A stretch of DNA of 64,000 nt from Stutzerimonas azotifigens DSM 17556. Its GTDB lineage: Bacteria; Pseudomonadota; Gammaproteobacteria; Pseudomonadales; Pseudomonadaceae. A program made the translations under genes and the position numbers. The stretch is taken from positions 62,001 through 126,000 of the forward strand of contig NZ_AUDU01000028.1 of assembly GCF_000425625.1 (NCBI RefSeq), in the 5' to 3' direction. The notes beneath the pieces were generated by a model that was not told the DNA's origin, ran no database searches, and saw nothing but the letters and a program-made list of their open reading frames with translations. Position 1 is the stretch's first letter, and each line of letters begins with the position of its first letter. Positions 44,628 to 53,092 of this stretch are shown here, one piece after another.

Positions 44628-45995
44628 TCACAGCAGGATCAGCCCCAGTACCCACACGGTGATCATGCCGGCGATGCCCTGGATCAGGGTCGCCAGGGTC
44701 TGTGCGCGGTAGGCGGTGGCCACTTTCATCCGGCTGAACTGGCTGACCACCCAGAAGTAGCTGTCGTTGGCGTGCGAGACCGTCATCGCGCCCGCGCCGA
44801 TGGCCATCACGGTGAGCACCCGGCCCATTTCGCTGTCCAGCCCGAGGCTCGGCAGCAGCGGCGCGACCATCGCCGAGGTGGTCACCAGCGACACCGTCGA
44901 GGAGCCCTGCGCGGTCTTCAGCGCGGCGGCGACCAGGAACGGCATGAACAGCCCGATGCCCAGCGTCGACAGGCTCTGACCGAGGTAGTCGGTCAGCGGC
45001 GAGGCCTTGAGCACCGCGCCGAAGGCGCCGCCGGCGCCGGTGATCAGCAGGATCGGCGCCGCCGCGACGATGCCGTCGGCGATGTGGTCATGGAACTGCT
45101 GCCGCTTGTTCTCGCCCTTGAGCAGCGTGCAGGCCAGCGCCAGGCCGACCAGCAGCGCGGCGACCGGCTGGCCGAGGAAGCCGAGCAGGGTGAACAGCAG
45201 GCCATCGCCCAGCGGGCGGGTCGGGAAGGCCGCGATCGAGCCGAGGCAGATCAGCGCGATGGGCACGAAGATCGGTGCGAACGCCTGCCAGGCCCCCGGC
45301 AGTTGGCCGTAGGAGCGCTTGAGGGTCTCGAAGTCCTCGTTCTTGGCCAGCAGTTCGCTCGGCGCCTCCTCCAGCAGCTCGGCGTCGTCCTGGCGCAGGA
45401 AGCGGTTGGCCCAGAGCATGCCGGCCAGCGCGGTGACCAGCGCGACCAGCAGTCCGACGCCGATGACCAGGCCGAGGTTCTGCTCGAGCCCGAGGTTGCC
45501 GGCCGCGGCGATCGGCCCCGGCGTCGGCGGGACGAAGGTGTGGGTGGCGTACAGGCCGGTGGCCAGGGCCACGCTCATGGCGACCACCGAGACCTTCATC
45601 CGTGCGGCCAGGGCGTTCTTCAGCGAGTTCAGGATCACGTAGCCGGAATCGCAGAACACCGGGATCGACACCAGGTAGCCGATGATGGTCAGCGTCAGCG
45701 TGGGAAAACGCTCGCCGAGCAGGCGGATGACGCTCTCGGCCATGGTGATGGCCGCCCCGCTGCGCTCGAGGATCACCCCGATGATGGTGCCGAGCACGAT
45801 GACGATGCCGATGTAGCCGAGGATGCCACCGAAGCCGGTGGCCACGGTCTTGAGGATGTCCGCCGACGGCAGGCCGTAGGCGAAGCCGGCGAGGAGCGCG
45901 GCGAGCAGCAGGGCGAGGAAGGGATGCAGCTTCAGCCAGGTGGTCGCCAGCACGATGAAGGCGACCAACGCCAGCAGGATCAGAACGAGGCTCAT
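44628..45995 (-). CDS. GntP family gluconate:H+ symporter
   Basis: A 455-aa inner-membrane permease of the gluconate transporter family with about 12-14 membrane segments. Seen are GFGGILGYIGIVIVLGTIIG, IPVFCDSGYVILNSL, THTFVPPTPGPIAAAGNLG, LKTAQGSSTVSLVTT and SHANDSYFWVVSQFS. Substrates in the family are gluconate and other sugar acids or glycerate-like compounds. I start at ATG 45995 with AAGGAG upstream; the open frame further upstream is not coding. No kinase gene lies beside it. Confidence 0.92.
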   Translation of the reverse strand: MSLVLILLALVAFIVLATTWLKLHPFLALLLAALLAGFAYGLPSADILKTVATGFGGILGYIGIVIVLGTIIGVILERSGAAITMAESVIRLLGERFPTLTLTIIGYLVSIPVFCDSGYVILNSLKNALAARMKVSVVAMSVALATGLYATHTFVPPTPGPIAAAGNLGLEQNLGLVIGVGLLVALVTALAGMLWANRFLRQDDAELLEEAPSELLAKNEDFETLKRSYGQLPGAWQAFAPIFVPIALICLGSIAAFPTRPLGDGLLFTLLGFLGQPVAALLVGLALACTLLKGENKRQQFHDHIADGIVAAAPILLITGAGGAFGAVLKASPLTDYLGQSLSTLGIGLFMPFLVAAALKTAQGSSTVSLVTTSAMVAPLLPSLGLDSEMGRVLTVMAIGAGAMTVSHANDSYFWVVSQFSRMKVATAYRAQTLATLIQGIAGMITVWVLGLILL

Positions 45996-46127
45996 GTCGA
46001 GCTCCTTGTCGTTGTGGGACAGCCGCGCGGGCGAGACACGAGCCGACCGGCTCGACACTGGCCCCGGGCTGCGACGAACGATACGCCACGCCCGGGCTCG
46101 AACGGAAGAAGCCACCGGAGCCAGGCC

Positions 46128-46256
46128 ATGAACCCGAACGCAGAGCCCACCGACCAAGACCCGCTCGACAGCCCCGACGACCTCGAAAGCGACGGCAAGA
46201 ACGCCAGGGAGCCGGAGGCGCTGCCGGACGACGCCGAGGCCGACGGCAACGACTGA
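46128..46256 (+). CDS. Small acidic protein, 42 aa
   Basis: Not recognised. ATG 46128 has GGAG about 8-11 bases upstream. The protein (about 42 residues) is extremely acidic, rich in Asp, Glu, Pro and Asn (DPLDSPDDLES, EPEALPDDAEADGND), and lacks hydrophobic residues. It resembles in composition the 50-aa ORF at 44187 and also sits next to a BCCT gene. It may be a small regulatory or osmotically relevant peptide; nothing in the sequence proves translation. Confidence 0.5.
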   Translation: MNPNAEPTDQDPLDSPDDLESDGKNAREPEALPDDAEADGND

Positions 46257-46394
46257 CCCGCCCCAGTCCGCCCCCGGCGCCGGCAGGGCCGCCGCCGTCA
46301 AATCCGACGAAGTCTTTTCGCCGCCCGCGAGTCTATGAAAGGAGCCGGTGGCCTGGAGGCCGCTTCATCCAACAACCCACCGAGAGCCGTGCGC

Positions 46395-48461
46395 ATGCCC
46401 CATACCGCGAAACTGCCCAGGGCCATCATCCTCGTGCCGGTGTTCGTCCCGGCGGTCGTCATCACCGTACTGCTGGTGGTCGGCACCATGAGCAACCCGC
46501 AGCTGGCGGGCGAACTGTTCGACGCGGTGCTGGCCTACATCACGCGCAGCTTCGGCTGGTTCTACATGCTGTCGGTGGCCTTCTTCCTGGTCTTCATCGT
46601 CGGCATCGCGCTGACCAAGTGGGGCAACATCAAGCTCGGCCCCGACCACGCCGAGCCGCAGTACAGCTTCCCGGCCTGGTTCGCCATGTTGTTCTCCGCC
46701 GGCTACGGCATCGCCCTGCTGTTTTTCGGGGTGGCCGAGCCGGTGCTGCACTATTCGACGCCGCCGGACGGCGCGCCGGAAACGGTGGACGCGGCCAAGC
46801 AGGCGATGCAGATCGCCTTCTTCCACTGGGGTTTCCACATCTGGGGCATCTTCGGCATCGTCGGCCTGGCGCTGGCGTACTTCTCCTTCCGCCACGGCCT
46901 GCCGCTGTCGCTGCGCTCGGCGCTCTACCCGCTGATCGGCGAGCGCATCCACGGGCCGATCGGGCACTGCGTCGACGTGCTGGTGATCCTCGGCACGCTG
47001 TTCGGCATCGCCACCACGCTCGGGCTGTCGGTCACCCAGATCAACGCCGGCCTCAACTACCTGTGGGACGTGCCGGTCAGCGTCGGCGTGCAGATCATCG
47101 CCATCGTGGTGATCACCGCCATGGCCGTCTGCTCGGTGGTCGCCGGGCTGGACAAGGGGGTGAAGAACCTCTCGCTGCTGAACATGGTGCTCGCCACGCT
47201 GCTGATGGCCTTCGTGCTGGTGGTCGGGCCGACCCTGTTCATCCTCGAGACCTTCCTGCAGAACACCGGCAGCTACCTGAACAACATCATCGAGCGCACC
47301 TTCAACCTTCAGGCCTACAGCCGCAGCGACTGGATCGGCAACTGGACGCTGTTCATCTTTGGCTGGACCATCTCCTGGTCGCCCTTCGTCGGCCTGTTCA
47401 TCGCCAAGATCAGCCGCGGGCGGACCATCCGCCAGTTCGTCTTCGGCGTGCTGATCGTGCCGACCCTGTTCACCTTCTTCTGGTTCTCGGTGTTCGGCGA
47501 CACCGCGCTGCACCTGATCATGGTCGAGGGCTACACCGAGCTCATCGCCGAAGTGCAGGCCGACCACGCCATCGCGCTGTTCCAGATGTTCGAGCTGCTG
47601 CCGCTGTCCTCGCTGGCCTCGGTGCTGGCGGTGCTGCTGATCGTCACCTTCTTCGTCACCTCGTCGGACTCCGGCTCGCTGGTGATCGACTCGATCGCCG
47701 CCGGCGGCGCCATCCAGACGCCGGTCTGGCAGCGGGTGTTCTGGGCCAGCATCGAAGGGGTGGTCGCCGCCGCCCTGCTGCTGGCCGGCGGGCTCAGCGC
47801 CCTGCAGACCATGGCCATCACCAGCGGCCTGCCGTTCTGCGTGCTGATGATGCTCATGGCGCTGGGCATGTGGCGCGCGCTGGTGATCGAGGGGCACCAG
47901 CTGAGCCTGCAGAACCACATGCAGAGCACCCGGCTGGCGAGCAACGCCGGCCTCGGGCTGTGGAAGAAGCGCCTGGCCGGGCTGGTGACCTTCCCCGACC
48001 GCGAGGCGGTGGAGAATTTCATGGCCACCACCGTGCTGAAGGCCATGCGCCGCGTGCAGCGCGGCCTGCAGGAGCAGGACTGGCCAGCCGAGGTGCATGT
48101 CGACGAGGCCAACTCGCGGCTGTACCTGGAGGTCCAGCGCGAGGGACAGCTGGACTTCGTCTACGAGATCCGCCTGATGCAGTACGCCATGCCGGCGTTC
48201 GCCCAGCCGGCCAGCGCCGACGGCGACGCGCACTACTACCGCGCGGAGGTGTTCCTGCGCCGCGGCGGGCAGTCCTACGACGTCTATGGCTACGAGCAGC
48301 AGGACATCATCAGCGACATACTCGACCAGTTCGAGAAGTACCTGCATTTCCTGCACATCTCGCCCGGCAGCCTGCCCTGGCGCATGGACGAACACGACGA
48401 ACTGCTCAACACCGAGCCCGCTCCCGAAGGCGGCGACCAGGCCTCGCGTCCGGCGCCCTGA
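46395..48461 (+). CDS. BCCT family transporter, second copy
   Basis: A 688-aa BCCT transporter with 12 membrane helices and a long C-terminal cytoplasmic domain ending in a VYGYEQQDIISDILDQFEKY-type segment. The glycine stretch is AGYGIALLFFGVAEP. The aromatic box differs from the first copy: FGWTISW (Phe322, Trp324, Thr325, Trp328), so two of four Trp are replaced. This suggests a different ligand preference. Start: ATG 46395 with weak GAGAG upstream; ATG 46335 with AAGGAG after it would add 20 residues and is less likely. Paralogous to 42119-44089. Confidence 0.92.
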   Translation: MPHTAKLPRAIILVPVFVPAVVITVLLVVGTMSNPQLAGELFDAVLAYITRSFGWFYMLSVAFFLVFIVGIALTKWGNIKLGPDHAEPQYSFPAWFAMLFSAGYGIALLFFGVAEPVLHYSTPPDGAPETVDAAKQAMQIAFFHWGFHIWGIFGIVGLALAYFSFRHGLPLSLRSALYPLIGERIHGPIGHCVDVLVILGTLFGIATTLGLSVTQINAGLNYLWDVPVSVGVQIIAIVVITAMAVCSVVAGLDKGVKNLSLLNMVLATLLMAFVLVVGPTLFILETFLQNTGSYLNNIIERTFNLQAYSRSDWIGNWTLFIFGWTISWSPFVGLFIAKISRGRTIRQFVFGVLIVPTLFTFFWFSVFGDTALHLIMVEGYTELIAEVQADHAIALFQMFELLPLSSLASVLAVLLIVTFFVTSSDSGSLVIDSIAAGGAIQTPVWQRVFWASIEGVVAAALLLAGGLSALQTMAITSGLPFCVLMMLMALGMWRALVIEGHQLSLQNHMQSTRLASNAGLGLWKKRLAGLVTFPDREAVENFMATTVLKAMRRVQRGLQEQDWPAEVHVDEANSRLYLEVQREGQLDFVYEIRLMQYAMPAFAQPASADGDAHYYRAEVFLRRGGQSYDVYGYEQQDIISDILDQFEKYLHFLHISPGSLPWRMDEHDELLNTEPAPEGGDQASRPAP

Positions 48462-48856
48462 TTGCTCGATCCCGCCCCGGCCGCTCTGGCACGCGCCCGC
48501 CGATCCGACAGCCCGGCGCGACCGGCCGGTCAGCCGCCGAACCGCATGGCTCGCGGCTTGGCGCTCGCGCTCGCCCATGCTAGCTTTGCGCCTCGCCAGG
48601 AGGGCGAGCCGTGGCTGGGCATCCCGCTTGCATGAAATCCGCACGCAAACCCCAGGGTACCAGCCTTCCACAGGTCGCATGAAATTCGCCAGCGCAGCCG
48701 AGCGCAGCGGCTTCACGGCCTGTCGTCGCCTGACGCTGGACGTACCGCCATGGGCTGCACCGGGCGCGCCGGTGTCGCCCGGCCGGGCATCTGGGCGATG
48801 ACGATGCTCCCGGCCGAGCCCTGCTAATCTAGTCGAAGGTCAGAAGAGGTACGTCC
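48462..48856 (+). other. Intergenic region before the amino acid ABC operon
   Basis: 395 bases with no supported gene. No repeat copy or clear terminator was found. The region probably contains the promoter of the ABC operon: gctaatctagtcg about 30 bases before the start includes TAATCT, a weak -10. Confidence 0.5.
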
Positions 48857-49630
48857 ATGGCTGACGCCATGCCCGCATTGGAAATCCGCAACCTGCACAA
48901 GCGCTACGGCGCACTCGAGGTGCTCAAGGGCATCTCGCTGAGCGCCCGCGATGGCGACGTCATCTCCATCCTCGGCTCGTCCGGCTCGGGGAAATCGACC
49001 TTCCTGCGCTGCATCAACCTGCTGGAAAACCCCAACGAGGGCGAGATCGTCGTCGCCGGCGAGCCGATGAAGCTCAAGCAGGCGCGCAGCGGCGAGCTGG
49101 TCGCCGCCGATGCCCGGCAGATCAACCGCATGCGCAGCGAAATCGGCTTCGTGTTCCAGAACTTCAACCTCTGGCCGCACATGACCGTGCTCGACAACAT
49201 CATCGAGGCGCCGCGGCGCGTGCGCGGGCGCAGCAAGGCCGAGGCCACCGAGATGGCCGAGGCGCTGCTGGCCAAGGTGGGCATCGCCGACAAGCGCCAC
49301 GCCTACCCGGCGCAGCTGTCCGGCGGCCAGCAGCAGCGCGCGGCCATCGCCCGGACGCTGGCCATGCAGCCCAAGGTCATCCTCTTCGACGAACCCACCT
49401 CGGCGCTCGACCCCGAGATGGTACAAGAAGTGCTTGCCGTCATCCGGTCACTGGCCGATGAGGGCCGCACCATGCTGCTTGTCACTCATGAGATGAACTT
49501 CGCCAAACAGGTTTCCAGCGAAGTGGTGTTCCTTCATCAGGGACAGGTGGAAGAGCAGGGAACGCCTGAACAGGTGTTTGACAACCCTCAGTCGGCGCGC
49601 TGCAAACAATTCATGTCAAGCCATCGATAA
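48857..49630 (+). CDS. Polar amino acid ABC transporter ATP-binding protein (HisP/AotP type)
   Basis: A 257-aa ATPase with Walker [11 protein letters not shown]-loop [13 protein letters not shown], signature LSGGQQQR, Walker B VILFDEPT and the switch His in [10 protein letters not shown]. The internal insert [20 protein letters not shown] is typical of the HisP/AotP branch. It powers uptake of a polar (probably basic) amino acid with the three following genes. Start ATG 48857 follows AGAGG. In P. aeruginosa a comparable four-gene operon lies just after yggX/tRNA-Phe, so this is probably the same locus displaced by inserted genes. Confidence 0.93.
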   Translation: MADAMPALEIRNLHKRYGALEVLKGISLSARDGDVISILGSSGSGKSTFLRCINLLENPNEGEIVVAGEPMKLKQARSGELVAADARQINRMRSEIGFVFQNFNLWPHMTVLDNIIEAPRRVRGRSKAEATEMAEALLAKVGIADKRHAYPAQLSGGQQQRAAIARTLAMQPKVILFDEPTSALDPEMVQEVLAVIRSLADEGRTMLLVTHEMNFAKQVSSEVVFLHQGQVEEQGTPEQVFDNPQSARCKQFMSSHR

Positions 49631-49647
49631 CGGAGCATCCAAAACTC

Positions 49648-50400
49648 ATGAAGAGCCTGCCCAAGTTTCTCTTTGCCGCCGCCCTGACCCTGGCCTGCGG
49701 CAGCTCGTTCGCCGCGGAAAAGCTGCGCATCGGCACCGAAGGCGCCTATCCGCCCTTCAACCTGATCGACGCCTCCGGCAAGGTGGTCGGCTTCGACCTG
49801 GACATCGCCCACGCCCTCTGCGCCAAGATGCAGACCGAGTGCGAAGTGGTCACCTCCGACTGGGACGGCATCATCCCCGCCCTGAATGCGAAGAAGTTCG
49901 ACTTCATCATCGCCTCGATGTCGATCACCGAGGAGCGCCAGCAGGCGGTGGATTTCACCGAGCCCTACTACACCAACAAGCTGCAGTTCGTGGCCCCCAA
50001 GTCGGTGGACTTCAAGACCGATGAAGCCAGCCTGAAAGGCAAGTCGATCGGCGCCCAGCGCGCGACCATCGCCGGCACCTGGCTGGAGGACAACCTGGGC
50101 GACACCGTCGACATCAAGCTCTACGACACCCAGGAAAACGCCTACCTCGACCTCGCCTCCGGCCGCGTCGACGCCATTCTCGCCGATACCTTCGTGCAGT
50201 GGGAATGGCTCAAGAGCGAGACCGGCAAGGACTTCGAATTCAAGGGCGACCCGGTGTTCGACAACGACAAGATCGGCATCGCGGTGCGCAAGGGCGACGA
50301 CGAGCTGCGCAACAACCTGAACAAGGCGCTCGAGGAAATCATCGCAGACGGCACCTACAAGCAGATCAACGACAAGTACTTCCCCTTCAGCATTCGATGA
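49648..50400 (+). CDS. Amino acid ABC transporter substrate-binding protein (HisJ/ArtJ type)
   Basis: A 250-aa periplasmic protein with a signal peptide (KFLFAAALTLACGSSFAA) and family 3 motifs KLRIGTEGAYPPFNLID, GFDLDIAHALCAKM and DWDGIIPALNAKKFDFIIASMSI. Arg/His/Lys-binding proteins of this type share the acidic-aromatic pocket; an octopine/nopaline-like ligand is an alternative. 17 bases after the ATPase gene; a hairpin separates it from the permeases. Confidence 0.93.
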   Translation: MKSLPKFLFAAALTLACGSSFAAEKLRIGTEGAYPPFNLIDASGKVVGFDLDIAHALCAKMQTECEVVTSDWDGIIPALNAKKFDFIIASMSITEERQQAVDFTEPYYTNKLQFVAPKSVDFKTDEASLKGKSIGAQRATIAGTWLEDNLGDTVDIKLYDTQENAYLDLASGRVDAILADTFVQWEWLKSETGKDFEFKGDPVFDNDKIGIAVRKGDDELRNNLNKALEEIIADGTYKQINDKYFPFSIR

Positions 50401-50408
50401 CCCGCCCG

Positions 50409-50437
50409 ATCGGCGCCCGGCATGTCCGGGCGCCGAT
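50409..50437 (+). terminator. Intercistronic hairpin between binding-protein and permease genes
   Basis: ATCGGCGCCCGG-catgt-CCGGGCGCCGAT, a perfect 12-bp stem eight bases after the binding-protein stop and ahead of the permease ATG (50451). It lacks a T-run. Such hairpins usually stabilise the upstream message or cause partial termination, giving more binding protein than permease. Confidence 0.7.
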
Positions 50438-50450
50438 GCCTTGAGTTCAC

Positions 50451-51146
50451 ATGATTCCTGACCTTCACGGATTCGGTCCGGCGCTGATCGCCGGGACCTG
50501 GATGACCATTCAACTGGCCCTCGCCTCGCTGGCGCTGGGGCTGGTGCTCGGGCTGCTCGGCGCCCTCGCCAAGACTTCGCCCTACGCCTTCTTCCGCTGG
50601 CTCGGCGGCACCTACTCGACCATCGTGCGAGGCGTGCCGGAGCTGCTCTGGGTGCTGCTGATCTACTTCGGCACCGTCAACCTCGTACGCGTGATCGGCG
50701 AGACCGTCGGCATCGAGAACCTGGCCCTGAGCCCGTTCGCCGCCGGCACCGTGGCGCTCGGGCTGTGCTTCGGCGCCTATGCCACGGAAGTCTTCCGCGG
50801 CGCGCTGCTGGCCATCCCCCGCGGGCACCGCGAGGCCGGCCTGGCGCTGGGCCTCGGCAAGCGGCGCATCTTCTGGCGGCTGATCCTGCCGCAGATGTGG
50901 CGCATCGCCCTGCCCGGGCTCGGCAACCTGTTCATGATCCTGATGAAGGACACCGCGCTGGTCTCGGTGATCGGCCTCGAAGAGATCATGCGCCGCTCGC
51001 AGATCGCCGTGACCGCCAGCAAGGAGCCCTTCACCTTCTTCCTGGTCGCCGCCTTCATCTACCTCGGCCTGACCATCGTCGCGATGATCGGCATGCATTT
51101 CCTCGAACGACGCGCTGGGCGCGGTTTCACCCGGAGCGCCGCATGA
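50451..51146 (+). CDS. Amino acid ABC transporter permease (HisQ type)
   Basis: A 231-aa inner-membrane permease with about five helices and the EAA loop GHREAGLALGLGKRRIFWRLILPQ, typical of HisQ/ArtQ. It forms the channel with the next gene product. GTIVRGVPELLWVLLIYFG is the standard N-terminal permease motif. The stop overlaps the next ATG (ATGA). Confidence 0.92.
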   Translation: MIPDLHGFGPALIAGTWMTIQLALASLALGLVLGLLGALAKTSPYAFFRWLGGTYSTIVRGVPELLWVLLIYFGTVNLVRVIGETVGIENLALSPFAAGTVALGLCFGAYATEVFRGALLAIPRGHREAGLALGLGKRRIFWRLILPQMWRIALPGLGNLFMILMKDTALVSVIGLEEIMRRSQIAVTASKEPFTFFLVAAFIYLGLTIVAMIGMHFLERRAGRGFTRSAA

Positions 51147-51832
51147 GCTGGGAACTCTTGATCAAATGGCTGCCCCAGTTCCTCGACGGCGCCTGGCTGA
51201 CCCTGCAACTGGTCGGCGTCTCGGTCATCACCGGGCTGATCCTCGCCCTGCCGCTGGGCATCGCCCGCTCCTCGCGACACCTGGCGGTTCGCGCGCTGCC
51301 CTACGGCTACATCTTCTTCTTCCGCGGCACGCCGCTGCTGGTGCAGCTGTTCCTCGTCTACTACGGGCTGGCGCAGTTCGACGTTGTGCGCAAAAGTGCG
51401 CTCTGGCCCTACCTGCGTGATCCATACTGGTGCGCCATCATCACCATGACCATGCACACCGCCGCCTACATCGCCGAGATCCTGCGCGGCGCCATCCAGG
51501 CGGTGCCGCCGGGCGAGATCGAGGCGGCACGGGCACTGGGCATGTCGCGCAGCCAGGCGCTGCTGCACATCATCCTGCCGCGCGCGGCGCGCATCGGCCT
51601 GCCAGCCTACAGCAACGAGGTGATCCTGATGCTCAAGGCCAGTGCACTGGCCAGCACCATCACGCTGCTCGAACTGACCGGCATGGCGCGCAAGATCGCC
51701 GCCCGCACCTACATGCACGAAGAGATGTTCCTCATCGCCGGGGTGATCTACCTGGTCATCGCCTTCGTCCTGATGCAGGGCTTCAAGCTGCTGGAGCGCT
51801 GGCTGCGCGTCGACGCGCTGCACGGTCGCTGA
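51143..51832 (+). CDS. Amino acid ABC transporter permease (HisM type)
   Basis: A 229-aa permease with FFRGTPLLVQLFLVYYGLAQ, the EAA loop PPGEIEAARALGMSRSQALLHIILPRA and YSNEVILMLKASALASTITLLELTG, hallmarks of HisM. ATG 51143 overlaps the stop of the upstream permease; CCGGAG is just before it. Last gene of the transport operon. Confidence 0.92.
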   Translation: MSWELLIKWLPQFLDGAWLTLQLVGVSVITGLILALPLGIARSSRHLAVRALPYGYIFFFRGTPLLVQLFLVYYGLAQFDVVRKSALWPYLRDPYWCAIITMTMHTAAYIAEILRGAIQAVPPGEIEAARALGMSRSQALLHIILPRAARIGLPAYSNEVILMLKASALASTITLLELTGMARKIAARTYMHEEMFLIAGVIYLVIAFVLMQGFKLLERWLRVDALHGR

Positions 51833-51846
51833 ACCCACTCACCCTT

Positions 51847-51866
51847 ACGGGCCGCTCGCGGCCCGT
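51847..51866 (+). terminator. Hairpin after the amino acid ABC operon
   Basis: ACGGGCCG-ctcg-CGGCCCGT, an 8-bp stem with a tetraloop, followed by cttcc. It lies 15 bases after the last permease stop and directly before the methyltransferase start. Confidence 0.6.
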
Positions 51867-51872
51867 CTTCCG

Positions 51873-53081
51873 ATGAACGAACCTGCGGCCCTTTCCGAGC
51901 GATTCCAGGCCCTCGACCGCTTCCTGCTCGAGCACGCGGCGCTGTGGCGCCCGCGCCCCTTCACCCGCCGCGAACTGCCCTGGGAAGCGCAGCACTCCGA
52001 CCTCGCCGACTGGCTGCGCCAGCGCAGCCTGGAGCAGGCCGAAGAGGCGCACAACCGGCCGGCCGAGCTGCAGGCACCAGCGCCCTTTCCCGAACTGGCG
52101 CGCGAGGCGGAGGCGCTGTCCACGCTGCCGCGCCTGGCCGCTGCGCGCTACCGGCACCTTTCCTCACGCCAGTTGCGCGACATTCCCGGCCGCAAGCTGG
52201 CGCAGATCCAGGCCTTCGCCGACTGCCTGCCGCCGTCCGAACAGCCGCGCCACTGGCTTGATTGGTGCGCGGGCAAGGGTCACCTCGGCCGCTACCTGAC
52301 GCAGGCGGGCGATCGCCTCAGCGCCCTGGAATGGGACCCGGCGCTGGCGCAGGCCGGCCGCCAGCTCAGCGCGCGAGCAGCGATCGAGGCCGAACACCAT
52401 TGCGTCGACGTGCTCACCGAAGGGGCCACCGCGCACCTCACCGCCGGGCACAGCGCCGTCGCCCTGCACGCCTGCGGCGACCTGCACATCCGCCTGCTGC
52501 AGCTCGCTGCCGAGGCCGGCTGCCCGGCCATCGCGGTCGCGCCCTGCTGCTACAACCGCATCGCCGGGCGCGACTACCGGCCCCTCTCCTCCGCCGCGCG
52601 GGCCAGCGCCCTGCGCCTGGACATCGACGACCTGGCCCTGCCGCTGACCGAGACCGTCACCGCCGGCACCCGTGAACGCCGCCAGCGCGACCATTCCATG
52701 GCCCGGCGCCTGGCGTTCGACCTGCTGCAGCGCGAGCTGCGCGGCGAAGACGACTATCTCCCGACGCCCTCCCTGCCCAGCGCCTGGCTGCACGAGCCCT
52801 TCGCCGCCTACTGCCGCCACCTCGCCGAACTCAAGGGCCTGCCATGCCCCGCAGAGCGCGACTGGGCCGCACTCGAGCAACAGGGCTGGACGCGCCTGGC
52901 CCAGGTGCGCAACCTGGAGCTGCTCCGCGCCCTGTTCCGCCGCCCGCTGGAAACCTGGCTGCTGCTGGACCGTGCGCTCTACTTGGAAGAACAGGGCTAC
53001 CGCGTCACCCTCGGCACCTTCTGCGAACCGACCCTGACCCCACGCAACGCGCTGCTGCTCGCCCAGCGCGTGGCCGGCTGA
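51873..53081 (+). CDS. SAM-dependent methyltransferase (Methyltransf_32 type)
   Basis: A 402-aa protein with a SAM-binding motif WLDWCAGKGHLGRYL, ALHACGDLHIRLLQ, and APCCYNRIAGRDYRPLS. This CAGKGHLG..HACGDL..APCCYN pattern is that of the Methyltransf_32 family, which includes proteins related to GSTCD and METTL25. The substrate is unknown, possibly RNA or a small molecule. No membrane segment. Its stop converges on the ABC operon end at 53093. Confidence 0.82.
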   Translation: MNEPAALSERFQALDRFLLEHAALWRPRPFTRRELPWEAQHSDLADWLRQRSLEQAEEAHNRPAELQAPAPFPELAREAEALSTLPRLAAARYRHLSSRQLRDIPGRKLAQIQAFADCLPPSEQPRHWLDWCAGKGHLGRYLTQAGDRLSALEWDPALAQAGRQLSARAAIEAEHHCVDVLTEGATAHLTAGHSAVALHACGDLHIRLLQLAAEAGCPAIAVAPCCYNRIAGRDYRPLSSAARASALRLDIDDLALPLTETVTAGTRERRQRDHSMARRLAFDLLQRELRGEDDYLPTPSLPSAWLHEPFAAYCRHLAELKGLPCPAERDWAALEQQGWTRLAQVRNLELLRALFRRPLETWLLLDRALYLEEQGYRVTLGTFCEPTLTPRNALLLAQRVAG

Positions 53082-53092
53082 ACGGCTGCCGG

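Noticed and set aside
48660-48801. A 41-aa ORF beginning MKFASAAERSG
   Set aside because: No Shine-Dalgarno and no recognisable content; treated as chance.
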